Positions 7,439 to 14,934 of a DNA stretch of 17,268 nt are shown here, one piece after another; within the stretch, counting starts at the first letter, position 1, and each line of letters opens with the position of its first letter. The DNA comes from Nitrospirales bacterium (GTDB lineage: Bacteria; Nitrospirota; Nitrospiria; Nitrospirales; UBA8639): NCBI GenBank assembly GCA_029261305.1, contig JAJDBO010000220.1, positions 1 through 17,268 on the forward strand, written 5' to 3'. The notes beneath the pieces are model-generated. The model did no database searches. It was not told the DNA's origin and saw only the letters and a program-made list of their open reading frames with translations. A program made the translations under genes and the position numbers.

Positions 7439-9079
7439 ATGGCCGTTCCCTACCGTGATGTACTGAGCCAAATTCGACTGGCTTTTCCCCAGCCGGTTTC
7501 GGATCGTGTTCATGATTCGTACTTTGTCCATAGCGTGATGCGTGCCATGGATGAAGTGGATTCCCTTAAAAGCAAAAGCCCCATTCTTGGCGAGCGCCAC
7601 CCATTGGATTATGGCCTCGCGCGCAATGCCACTATTCCTGAGCAAGGTATGACGACGGAACAGGTGACGAGTGACTTGGTTGCCTATTGTTCAGGGTTGG
7701 CAATCCCAGGACATCCACAAACGCAGCAGAATGTGGTGCCACCCCCGACGATTTCCTCCTTGATCGGTGTGCTTCTCGCGTCACTCTATAATCCCAATCT
7801 GGCGTGGGATGAATATAGTCATCGCCTATCTTTGGCCGAGGTAGAAATGGTGGCGATGACCTCACGATTACTCGGCTATGATCCTACTCGGGCCGATGGG
7901 TTTTTTACGTTTGGAGGGACGGGGACAACATTATATGGAGTCAAGGTTGGACTAGAAAAAGCGATTCCTGGCGCTATGGAGAATGGGGTGCATGAGGAGG
8001 CCGTGATTTTTTCAAGCGATGCCAGTCACTATTGTCGGTACAACATCGCTGGGTGGTTAGGGTTGGGCTCAAAGCATTTAGTCACGATTCCCACGGATAG
8101 CCGAAATTCAATGGACCTCCGTCTTCTTCGCGATCAGGCCAGAGCGGCTCTTCGAAGTGGGCAACGTATTGCCGCCATCATCGCCACTCTTGGGACAACT
8201 GATGCGTTTGGCCTGGATGACATTGCCGGTATCGTGGCCATACGGGATGAGCTTGTTGAAGAATTTCAGCTTTCCTATCGACCTCATATCCATGCTGATG
8301 CCGTGATTGGCTGGGCATGGTCGGTGTTTAATGATTATGATTTTGAGGCCAATCCATTGGGATTTCGTCCTCGAACGATACGAGCCCTGGCTGGGGCGCG
8401 ACATCCTATTGAGCAAGTGAATCTTGCGGACAGCATTGGCATCGATTTTCACAAACCAGGATTCGTTCCGTACATCTCCAGTCTCGTCCTATTTCAAAAT
8501 CGAGATGACCTGGGTTTATTAAAAAGACCTCACGAGCAGATGCCCTATTTGTATCAATTTGGCGAGCATCGGCCTGGGATGTTTACGATGGAAACTTCTC
8601 GGTCTGGGGCGGGAGTGTTATCGGCGTTAGCCAATATGAAACTGTTTGGGAAGGAAGGCCTGCAAGTCATTATCGGTCATATTGTGGAAATGGCTCAACT
8701 TCTTCGTGAGCATTTGGAAGGCCATGCATGCACGACCGTCTTGAATCGAGAGAACTTTGGCCCTGTGACCCTGTTTCGTGCCTATCCGCCAGGGGTGGAT
8801 ACGTTTCAAATTAAAGAGAAAGAAATGCAAGATCCCGCGTATCGCGATCTGCTTCTGGCTCATAATGAATATAACCGAAAGGTGTTTCACTATGTGCATA
8901 ATGAGGCCATAGCTGGTCGAGGGGCTGTGCTCTCATTAACTGACTGTTATCGTCATACTGATTACGGTGAGCCTGTCGTGGCGTTGAAGTCGTTTATCCT
9001 GTCCCCCTTTGTGGATGAGGAGATCATTGAAGTGATTGTGAAAAAGGTGTTAGAGGCACGAGAGAAAATAGAAGTCTAA
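7439..9079 (+). CDS. PLP-dependent group II decarboxylase-like enzyme
   Basis: A 546-residue fold-type I PLP enzyme resembling the glutamate/tyrosine/aromatic amino-acid decarboxylase group. The Schiff-base lysine is K339 in DFHKPGF, the usual HK pair. D287 in HADAVIGWAW would hold the pyridine nitrogen. Phosphate-binding GGTGTTLYG and the stretch ATLGTTDAFGLDD fit the family. ATG 7439 is preferred over ATG 7415 because GAGGAGGG (7423-7430) precedes it. The family normally decarboxylates an L-amino acid to an amine; the substrate here cannot be assigned. The HVDAA-type motif reads HADAV, and about 70 residues precede the conserved core, so distant relatives that act on other substrates remain possible. 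It is divergent from the DUF6445-like gene and convergent with a small secreted protein. Confidence 0.85.
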   Translation: MAVPYRDVLSQIRLAFPQPVSDRVHDSYFVHSVMRAMDEVDSLKSKSPILGERHPLDYGLARNATIPEQGMTTEQVTSDLVAYCSGLAIPGHPQTQQNVVPPPTISSLIGVLLASLYNPNLAWDEYSHRLSLAEVEMVAMTSRLLGYDPTRADGFFTFGGTGTTLYGVKVGLEKAIPGAMENGVHEEAVIFSSDASHYCRYNIAGWLGLGSKHLVTIPTDSRNSMDLRLLRDQARAALRSGQRIAAIIATLGTTDAFGLDDIAGIVAIRDELVEEFQLSYRPHIHADAVIGWAWSVFNDYDFEANPLGFRPRTIRALAGARHPIEQVNLADSIGIDFHKPGFVPYISSLVLFQNRDDLGLLKRPHEQMPYLYQFGEHRPGMFTMETSRSGAGVLSALANMKLFGKEGLQVIIGHIVEMAQLLREHLEGHACTTVLNRENFGPVTLFRAYPPGVDTFQIKEKEMQDPAYRDLLLAHNEYNRKVFHYVHNEAIAGRGAVLSLTDCYRHTDYGEPVVALKSFILSPFVDEEIIEVIVKKVLEAREKIEV

Positions 9080-9111
9080 TGAGAAAGAGAAGGATCTCGC
9101 CTTCCAACAAA

Positions 9112-9636
9112 TCAATGAGAGTGACTTGAGGCCAGGTCTAGGAACCGAGGGGCAAGGACTTGACTCTGAATCATCAGAAACCCACGTTCCCCATGTTCAC
9201 GGTAATTGAGATTGGCTTCGGTCGCTGTTCCCCGCCATGTATTTTCTTGATTTAATCCTCGAACCATGGATCCTGGCCTGCGTATTACGGGGCCGTATTG
9301 ACTTGTGAGGTATTTCAAAATGGCGTGATGAGTGGATTCGCCATGATAGCGAATCATGACGCGCGCAAATTTGTGATCGATGGTCAGAAGTCGAAATGTT
9401 TCGACTTCGGTGTCAGCGAATCGCAACGAATTTTCTTTAAATTGATAAGCGTGAATTCTGCCGTCTGGCTCGACGAGTGTCAGTTGGCTCAATGTGTCCA
9501 GAGGAACGCCCCATTTAAGTCCTTCAAAGCCTTCAGGATCGTTAAAAATTGGACTTATGGCTTTTGTCTGTGCAACAAAAGTGACGGATACGAGTGAGAG
9601 GCAGAAGAGGGAAATAAGAAGTCGATGACCATTCAT
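9112..9636 (-). CDS. Hypothetical secreted protein
   Basis: A 174-residue protein that I do not recognise. Residues 1-26 form a Sec signal peptide: a basic start (NGHR), the hydrophobic core LLISLFCLSLVSVTFVA, and likely cleavage after A26 (QTKA). The mature part starts ISPIFNDPEGFEGLKWGVPL, a WG-containing start seen in many small periplasmic proteins of unknown function. It is mixed alpha/beta with no cysteine and no catalytic motif. The start ATG (9636) has only a weak upstream AAGG. It lies 140 bases downstream of lpxC on the same strand, so it could be cotranscribed, and it is convergent with the decarboxylase gene. Confidence 0.7.
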   Translation of the reverse strand: MNGHRLLISLFCLSLVSVTFVAQTKAISPIFNDPEGFEGLKWGVPLDTLSQLTLVEPDGRIHAYQFKENSLRFADTEVETFRLLTIDHKFARVMIRYHGESTHHAILKYLTSQYGPVIRRPGSMVRGLNQENTWRGTATEANLNYREHGERGFLMIQSQVLAPRFLDLASSHSH

Positions 9637-9646
9637 ATCAAAACCA

Positions 9647-9675
9647 TTGGGACCTTATCATGTGATCAATCCCAA
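9647..9675 (-). promoter_or_regulatory. Nested palindrome in the leader of the secreted-protein gene
   Basis: TTGGGA (9647-9652) pairs with TCCCAA (9670-9675), and inside it ATCA-TG-TGAT (9657-9666) forms a second small palindrome. It lies 11-39 bases upstream of the minus-strand start at 9636. It could be an mRNA leader hairpin or an operator; the inner part is only loosely like CRP/FNR half sites. Confidence 0.25.
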
Positions 9676-9776
9676 GGCAACATTAGGTGGCCTGGTGAGA
9701 ATTTCAAAAAAAATAAAATAATTAGATAGGGCGAGCGAAATGATAATAGAAGAATTGGGTGTTGTTGGACGGCAGG

Positions 9777-10721
9777 TTACGCGGCAGAGTTTGCAGAAAG
9801 GGGTATTGAGTGCATGGCGTCTTTTCCATTCATAGAGCTGTTGGAAAATTCAGCCCATTCGGCATCCTGAGATCCTACGAGGATCCAGCTCTCTGGGTTA
9901 TCAAGAATCATTTGAACTAATTGATTATGCAAAAAATGCCCAGAACGATCTGCAAAGATATGGCCAATAATTGGAACCCCAAGTAATGCGATGTCCCCAA
10001 TGAGATCAAGAACTTTGTGCCTGACGCATTCATCGGGGAAACGAAGGCCTTCCTCATTGAGAATTCCTGACTCTGAAAATACGATGGTATTTTCTAAAGA
10101 ACCGCCTTGGCCAAGTCCTCTAGCCCATAAGGCTTCAACTTCATGCGAAAAGGCAAACGTCCTCGCATCAGCAATGTAGTCTTGAAAGGTTCTTGGCGAC
10201 CACTCGTATTCATAGGTTTGTTGTTGAATCAGCGTGTGATCGTAATCAATGGAATAGGTGATCCTTGTCGTTGGAGAAGGAAGAACTGAAACGCCACGGC
10301 GATGATCACCAACGTGAAGTGGTTTGAGGATTTTAAGATAGGTCCGTGGACGTTCTTGAGTGACGATTCCGGCAGTATGAATCATCTCAACAAAATGTGC
10401 CGCACTCCCATCCATAGCTGGGACTTCCTCGGAATCAATATCAATATATGCGTTGTCGATGGACATTCCCCAAAGAGCGGAGAGGACATGCTCGGTCGTT
10501 TGAATCTGAAAGCCGTTAGAGCCAATAGTCGTGCAAAGTTCCATTGGTCGGATATTCCGAATAGAGGCTTGACAGGATTCGAGGTGCCCGTTGGTTCTTC
10601 TTCGAAACACAATGCCTGAATCAACCGGCGCTGGGGATAGGGTCACCTTAGAGGATTTCCCTGAGTGCAAGCCAATGCCTTCCAATGAAATATTTTGTCT
10701 CAATGTTTTTTGCACGTGCAT
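9777..10721 (-). CDS. lpxC: UDP-3-O-acyl-N-acetylglucosamine deacetylase LpxC
   Basis: The zinc amidase that removes acetate from UDP-3-O-acyl-GlcNAc, the committed step of lipid A synthesis in the cytoplasm. At 314 residues it is close to the E. coli enzyme (305). Catalytic and zinc residues align: E77 and H78 in TTEHVLSAL, H235 and D239 in VRHKVLDLIGD with D243 beyond, and H262 in SGHFLHNQL. The N-terminus (EGIGLHSGK) and VPAMDGSA are also typical. ATG 10721 has AGGAG only one base upstream. The GTG two codons later (10715) has it at seven bases, so initiation may really be at that GTG. No other lipid A or cell division gene is adjacent. The C-terminal tail beyond about residue 285 is Ser/Asn rich. 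This gene shows the host has an outer membrane with lipid A. Confidence 0.96.
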   Translation of the reverse strand: MHVQKTLRQNISLEGIGLHSGKSSKVTLSPAPVDSGIVFRRRTNGHLESCQASIRNIRPMELCTTIGSNGFQIQTTEHVLSALWGMSIDNAYIDIDSEEVPAMDGSAAHFVEMIHTAGIVTQERPRTYLKILKPLHVGDHRRGVSVLPSPTTRITYSIDYDHTLIQQQTYEYEWSPRTFQDYIADARTFAFSHEVEALWARGLGQGGSLENTIVFSESGILNEEGLRFPDECVRHKVLDLIGDIALLGVPIIGHIFADRSGHFLHNQLVQMILDNPESWILVGSQDAEWAEFSNSSMNGKDAMHSIPLSANSAA

Positions 10722-10905
10722 ACTCCTATTCTCGGAATTTCAGAGTCCATTATTTACATGCAAAACATAGGCCACAACTAAAATGCAATAATTTATCATA
10801 ACTTATTGAAATAATGCGAAAATAGATTATCAAAATCAATTGGATGAGGCGAAAAGTCAATATGAGTGTTGCAAAAATAATACATTTTAGGTGTTAGAGA
10901 AGTAT

Positions 10906-11238
10906 TTATTGAGAAGTCAAAAATGGTTCTTTCAGGTAGCGAATGGATTCAGGAAGAAATGTTAAGTTTTGTCCCCTAAGTAATCCACTAATTATTCCTC
11001 GATGTTTCTTATTAAGCCCAGATTCAATGATAGCCTCGAGATAAATCTTCCACCTCATGGTGTTTTCATGGGACATTTGGTGTTGTTCATCTGTCGTTTG
11101 GTTTTGGAGCCGTGTGGCAAGGCAAGCCAACGCCTTTTCAACACTGTCATAGGGGGGAGCTAATTGGAGGCATTGGTAAAATAACTCAAGGTTTTCACGA
11201 AGTTCTGTTGTGAACGTTTTAACTTTAGAAGATGCCAT
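10906..11238 (-). CDS. Hypothetical protein, 110 residues
   Basis: A small, soluble, mostly helical protein that I do not recognise. It begins MASSKVKTFTTELRENLELFYQ and contains the stretches YDSVEKALACLATRLQN and ESGLNKKHRGIISGLLRG. No cysteine pair, membrane segment or catalytic motif is visible. ATG 11238 is preferred to the TTG one codon upstream; AAGGG lies about nine bases before it. It lies between the RCK protein gene and lpxC on the same strand, with gaps of 222 and 184 AT-rich bases, so it is probably transcribed on its own. Confidence 0.6.
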   Translation of the reverse strand: MASSKVKTFTTELRENLELFYQCLQLAPPYDSVEKALACLATRLQNQTTDEQHQMSHENTMRWKIYLEAIIESGLNKKHRGIISGLLRGQNLTFLPESIRYLKEPFLTSQ

Positions 11239-11460
11239 CAATTGTTCCCTTCTTATGAAACGGGAAGAAGTATATCAAAAGCCATAGTCTAGTGTCTCTC
11301 CCTCGGATCAAAAAAACACGGTATTTATAAAAAAAAATGCACTAAAATGGCCGAAATTGTATCTTTGGGAGGGGTTTGTATCAGAAGCTAAAGAGGATGT
11401 CCGAGGACCTTGGTGTGGGAAGTAAAATGGCAGGGAGCCAAAGGAATTTGGCAAATGAAT

Positions 11461-12150
11461 TTATTCTGAACTACTAAATCGATCTAAATCATTTTCTTTT
11501 CCGATCATAACCAACACGTCTCCTTTTTCAATAAGGTCATTGGGAGAGGGGGTGAAATTAAAAGATTCTTCTCGCATGAGTCGTCCTTTGACCATGCGTT
11601 TGACCTGTTTCTTAATGCCAATCACATTAAGATTGTGTTGTTCACGAATGTTCGACTCTTCAATGGTTAAGCCGGAAAATCGATCTGGCACCGCGATTTC
11701 CTCAACGCTGAAGCCCGGAGACAATTCCAAGTATTCCAACACTTTTGGTGAAATAATGCGATGGGCCAATCGAATCGCGGCATCGCGTTCTGGGTAGATG
11801 ACTTCCGACACACCAAGATTACTAAGAATTCTCCCGTGGGTATTCGTCACGGCTTTGGCAATGATCGATTTGACACCCATTTCCGCCAGTGTTTGGACGA
11901 TGAGAATACTAGCTTCAATGTTTTCGCCGATACTCACGACGGCGATATCAACATTCTGCACGCTCACCGCATTGAGCGCTCGTTCATCCGTGGCATCGCA
12001 TTGCACCGCGAAGGTGGCGATATCACTAATGGCTTGGATCTTCGATTCCTCGCTATCGATCGCGAGCACTTCGCATCCCTTTTGAACCAGTGTTTCAGCC
12101 ACACTATAGCCAAACCGACCTAATCCAATAACCGCAAATAATCGCTTCAT
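11461..12150 (-). CDS. KtrA/TrkA-family potassium uptake regulatory protein (RCK)
   Basis: A 229-residue peripheral subunit of a Ktr/Trk potassium transporter. The RCK_N Rossmann domain has GLGRFG (residues 9-14) and acidic D32 at the end of the second strand, which indicate NAD(H)/ATP-type nucleotide binding. An RCK_C domain follows from about residue 140 (SVEEIAVPDRFSGLTIEE to DVLVMIGK). Length and single RCK_N-RCK_C unit match KtrA rather than the double-unit E. coli TrkA. The start is ATG 12150, with AAGGA at good spacing; the longer frame to 12207 adds 19 residues of no family character. No KtrB/TrkH pore subunit is encoded within the window, unlike the usual adjacent arrangement. Confidence 0.88.
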   Translation of the reverse strand: MKRLFAVIGLGRFGYSVAETLVQKGCEVLAIDSEESKIQAISDIATFAVQCDATDERALNAVSVQNVDIAVVSIGENIEASILIVQTLAEMGVKSIIAKAVTNTHGRILSNLGVSEVIYPERDAAIRLAHRIISPKVLEYLELSPGFSVEEIAVPDRFSGLTIEESNIREQHNLNVIGIKKQVKRMVKGRLMREESFNFTPSPNDLIEKGDVLVMIGKENDLDRFSSSE

Positions 12151-12728
12151 CGCAATCCTTAAAAGTGAAGGTAAGACATGTGTGGCGACAATGTAACTTG
12201 GTCGCACATCTACTTGGGGCCTCAGGGACTCTATGAACTCTCAGCTTGCAGGAAAGGGGATATTAGGTCAATGGGAAATGCAAGAAAATGGTTAAGGTTG
12301 AAGATCGAAGATGGCTAGAAAAATCCCATGGTATTGAACCTTCCTTAGAAAGTCTGAAACCTCTCATCCGAAGCTATACATCCATTGGGTAATCATCCAT
12401 TTTCGAACAAAAGTCTCTCTCCTTTGATGTGCCAAAAGCACCAATTTTTCGAATAGGCAATGGAAGCCTGTCCGGTAGCAAAAAAGCTGCAAACTTGTTT
12501 AGGCAGCCAAATACATGGGACTGTGGAATTTCTAGGTTTTTCATTGAAGGCCTAAGTGCGTTCACCTGCAAAGGTGCGGTTGGGCAAAATATTGGAAAAT
12601 ATTTAGGTAAATCAACCTATCATAAATTCTTTGAGCTATGAGGAATCGAAGCTTTTTCATGACCTGACTGAGTTACCGGAGTCCTGTTTGCTTGCAACCC
12701 AGGAAGTGGCTACCTAGAATGGCAACTT
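12151..12728. other. 578-base region with no convincing gene
   Basis: Divergent region between the RCK gene and trmI. Open frames here (such as a 70-codon frame at 12429-12641) have no ribosome binding site and unlikely composition. Seen in it: a bulged hairpin, GTGGCGAC (12182-12189) with GTCGCAC (12201-12207), just upstream of the RCK gene; a GTGC-CAAAA-GCAC mini-hairpin followed by T residues near 12428-12450; and an AAATATT/AATATTT palindrome near 12586-12604. It presumably holds the two divergent promoters. A small RNA or decayed gene is possible, but I cannot support one. Confidence 0.45.
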
Positions 12729-13610
12729 ATGAAATTATTTGAATCAGGCAATCGGGTACATTTGGTCGATAAGAAAGGCCGTCAATACGCATTGACCCTA
12801 AAGGCCGGCGAAACCTTTCAGTTTAGCGGAGACACGATTCCTCATGATGAGATTATTGGGACATCAGATGGGTCGATGGTGACGTTGTCTCGCGGAAAAC
12901 GGATGCTCGCGCTCGCGCCGACACTCGCGGAATATACGCTGAAGATGCCACGAGGCGCGCAGGTTCTATATCCAAAAGATCTGGCGCTCATTACGATGTG
13001 GGCGGATATCTATCCCGGCGCGAAGGTCTTTGAAGCTGGCGTGGGTTCTGGAGCCCTTACTATTACCTTGCTGCAAGCGGTTGGCGAGCGTGGCTCCGTG
13101 ACCAGTTATGAACGCCGTGATGATTTCGCGCGAACGGCGATGAAAAACATTGAGCGGTTTCTCGGCGCAGTGCCCAATTTCCAACTCTTGCAACGTGATG
13201 CGCATGATGGGATTGATTGTAGTTCCGACGATGGCGAGAAACTCTTTGACCGACTCGTGTTGGATCTTCCCGAACCGTGGCATGTGGTGCCACATGCGGC
13301 GAAGGCGCTTCGGCTTGGCGGTATTTATCTGAGCTTTGTGCCGACCGTGCCGCAAATTATCCAAACGGTTGATGCGCTGAATCAGACACGCGCGTTTGGC
13401 ATGATCGAGACCTTCGAGTCGTTTACGCGCAACTGGAACATTGAAGGGCGCAGTGTGCGGCCGGATCTTCGGATGATTGCGCATTCAGGATTTATTACCG
13501 TGGCTCGACGCGTAGAACGGGAAAGGGACGCCCCGTCCGAGTCGAGCGAAATCACTTCCCCTGAAATCGAGGAGGATGGCGACACCACACCTGACTGGGA
13601 TGGCGGGTAA
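12729..13610 (+). CDS. trmI: tRNA (adenine-58-N1)-methyltransferase, TrmI type
   Basis: A class I SAM-dependent methyltransferase that makes m1A58 in the T-loop of tRNAs, acting as a homotetramer in known members. The protein has 293 residues: a small N-terminal beta domain (1-80), then the Rossmann domain. Family signatures are YPKD (81-84), motif I FEAGVGSGALT (101-111), acidic E128 for the ribose, D157, DLPEPW (179-184, the DxxEPW-type catalytic motif) and RPDLRMIAHSGF (244-255). The last 30 residues are acidic and unordered-looking. No Shine-Dalgarno is visible before ATG 12729. TrmI is common in archaea, Actinobacteria and Thermus but scattered among Gram-negatives. The gene is 63 bases upstream of a response regulator and may lead a three-gene run. 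Local GC looks higher than in neighbours, with many CGC/GCG codons. Confidence 0.88.
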   Translation: MKLFESGNRVHLVDKKGRQYALTLKAGETFQFSGDTIPHDEIIGTSDGSMVTLSRGKRMLALAPTLAEYTLKMPRGAQVLYPKDLALITMWADIYPGAKVFEAGVGSGALTITLLQAVGERGSVTSYERRDDFARTAMKNIERFLGAVPNFQLLQRDAHDGIDCSSDDGEKLFDRLVLDLPEPWHVVPHAAKALRLGGIYLSFVPTVPQIIQTVDALNQTRAFGMIETFESFTRNWNIEGRSVRPDLRMIAHSGFITVARRVERERDAPSESSEITSPEIEEDGDTTPDWDGG

Positions 13611-13673
13611 GTTACGCAAGCAGCGCAGTGAAAACTTCACAGTGAATCTGCCGATGCAATGCCATCAAGGTGT

Positions 13674-14060
13674 ATGAAAACCATTCTGATTGCTGATGAT
13701 GAAGAAGATCTTCGCGCTCTTCTTCTCATGACCCTGGAAGATCCTGCCTATCATTTACTCGAAGCTTCGGACGGCGAGTCCGCACTTCGCCTGATTAATA
13801 CTGACTCTCCAGATGTCGTGATCCTGGATTGGATGATGCCCAAGAAAAATGGCATTGATGTCGCCCGTGCCATGCAAGAACAGCCTCGTCTCAAACACAT
13901 TCCGATCATTATGTTGACGGCCAAAGATCAGCCATGTGATCAAGAATATGGTGAGGACGCAGGAGTCCATGCCTACTTTGTCAAACCCTTCAGTCCTCTC
14001 AAACTTTTGGAAAAGGTTCAACAGCTATTAGGGCAAACTGATGCAAAGGTCATAGGCTAA
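13674..14060 (+). CDS. Single-domain response regulator (CheY-like)
   Basis: A 128-residue stand-alone receiver. D8/D9 form the acidic pocket, D52 (VVILDWMMP) accepts phosphate, and T82 and K104 (VKPFSP) are the switch residues. ATG 13674 is preferred to ATG 13659 because the protein then begins MKTILIADDE; AAGG lies four bases before it. No output domain is present. The stop is six bases before the HD-GYP gene, whose own protein lacks a receiver. The pair thus looks like a split RpfG, with this protein probably controlling the phosphodiesterase by contact. No cognate kinase is adjacent; the hybrid kinase at 1652-4669 is one candidate in the window, by inference only. Confidence 0.9.
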   Translation: MKTILIADDEEDLRALLLMTLEDPAYHLLEASDGESALRLINTDSPDVVILDWMMPKKNGIDVARAMQEQPRLKHIPIIMLTAKDQPCDQEYGEDAGVHAYFVKPFSPLKLLEKVQQLLGQTDAKVIG

Positions 14061-14066
14061 TTCGCC

Positions 14067-14918
14067 ATGACACTTTCTTCGTCATATACTCCTGATGATG
14101 ATTTGAATGTTCAACTGCGATCTGCCAAATCGCAGCTGGCCCTCTATGCCAAAGACCTCAACGCGTTGCTGGTTCGTGAACAACAAAAATCTAAGAAGCT
14201 CGAGGCAACCAATAAGCAAATGCAGGCTTATGCCCAAGACCTCAAGTCGGCGTACCAGGCAGAACGTCAAAAGACTTTGGAACTTGAAAAAGCCTACATG
14301 GATACCGTCGTTAGACTCACACTGGCGTCACGATATAAAGACGAAGAAACCGGCACACATATTCAGCGATTGAGCCATTACTCCAAGGCGCTAGGGCTCT
14401 TTATTGGCCTGAGTGAAGATGAAGCGCAACTCATTTTCGATGCTGCGCCCATGCACGATGTGGGCAAAGTCAGTATCCCCGACATGATTATGCAGAAACG
14501 GGGGCCGTTGGATGAACAGGAATGGGACGTCATTAAACAGCATCCGGTATTCGGGGCAAATCTATTAGCCGGATCGCCTTCCCAGTTGCTAGAGACTGCA
14601 AGAGAAATTGCGCTCACGCATCATGAGCGTTGGGATGGGACGGGGTATCCGCAGGGCTTGAAGGGGGAAGGCATTCCTCTAGGCGGACGCGTCGTCATGT
14701 TGGTCGATACCTATGATGCATTGCGTAGTCAACGGCCCTATAAACCCGCATTGAGTCATTCGAAAGTCTGCGACATCATGCTTCAGGGCGATGAGCGAAC
14801 GCGGCCCTCGCATTTTGATCCACAAATGCTTGAGGCGTTTCGGGAAATTCACGAACAGTTTGATGGAATTTTTTCAGAGATCGTAGAGGAGGGAATCGCA
14901 GCTCCTCACATGGATTGA
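14067..14918 (+). CDS. HD-GYP domain protein, probable cyclic di-GMP phosphodiesterase
   Basis: A 283-residue cytoplasmic protein. Residues about 15-78 are a long coiled coil rich in Lys, Gln and Glu. The HD-GYP domain (about 80-270) has H98 in [12 protein letters not shown]130-D131 in [13 protein letters not shown] 185-186, and GYP 193-195 in [11 protein letters not shown], then [15 protein letters not shown]. These are the metal and substrate residues of active c-di-GMP hydrolases. The enzyme would lower c-di-GMP and so affect motility or biofilm behaviour. There is no receiver in cis. Six bases separate it from the response regulator gene, and its only ribosome binding site is a weak AGG inside that gene, so translational coupling is likely. 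Its stop codon lies in the 3' arm of a strong hairpin. Confidence 0.92.
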   Translation: MTLSSSYTPDDDLNVQLRSAKSQLALYAKDLNALLVREQQKSKKLEATNKQMQAYAQDLKSAYQAERQKTLELEKAYMDTVVRLTLASRYKDEETGTHIQRLSHYSKALGLFIGLSEDEAQLIFDAAPMHDVGKVSIPDMIMQKRGPLDEQEWDVIKQHPVFGANLLAGSPSQLLETAREIALTHHERWDGTGYPQGLKGEGIPLGGRVVMLVDTYDALRSQRPYKPALSHSKVCDIMLQGDERTRPSHFDPQMLEAFREIHEQFDGIFSEIVEEGIAAPHMD

Positions 14919-14926
14919 GGAGCTGC
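14898..14926. terminator. 11-bp hairpin at the convergent HD-GYP/rhodanese junction
   Basis: GCAGCTCCTCA (14898-14908) and TGAGGAGCTGC (14916-14926) form a perfect, GC-containing 11-bp stem with a 7-base loop. The HD-GYP stop codon TGA (14916-14918) is part of the stem, and the minus-strand rhodanese gene ends 9 bases further on. No U-tract follows on either strand, so it may be a mRNA 3' end stabiliser or a two-way pausing hairpin rather than a textbook terminator. Confidence 0.5.
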
Positions 14927-14934
14927 CACGAGGA

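Noticed and set aside
12429..12500. Possible riboswitch (c-di-GMP-I type) near the gap centre
   Set aside because: Some short purine-rich pieces are suggestive, but the conserved core and paired helices are missing.
12429..12641. 70-codon plus-strand frame in the 578-base gap
   Set aside because: No Shine-Dalgarno, no family character and an unlikely composition; treated as non-coding.
12966..13484. 172-codon minus-strand frame
   Set aside because: Antisense to the clear TrmI methyltransferase domain; Arg/His-rich product typical of a shadow frame.
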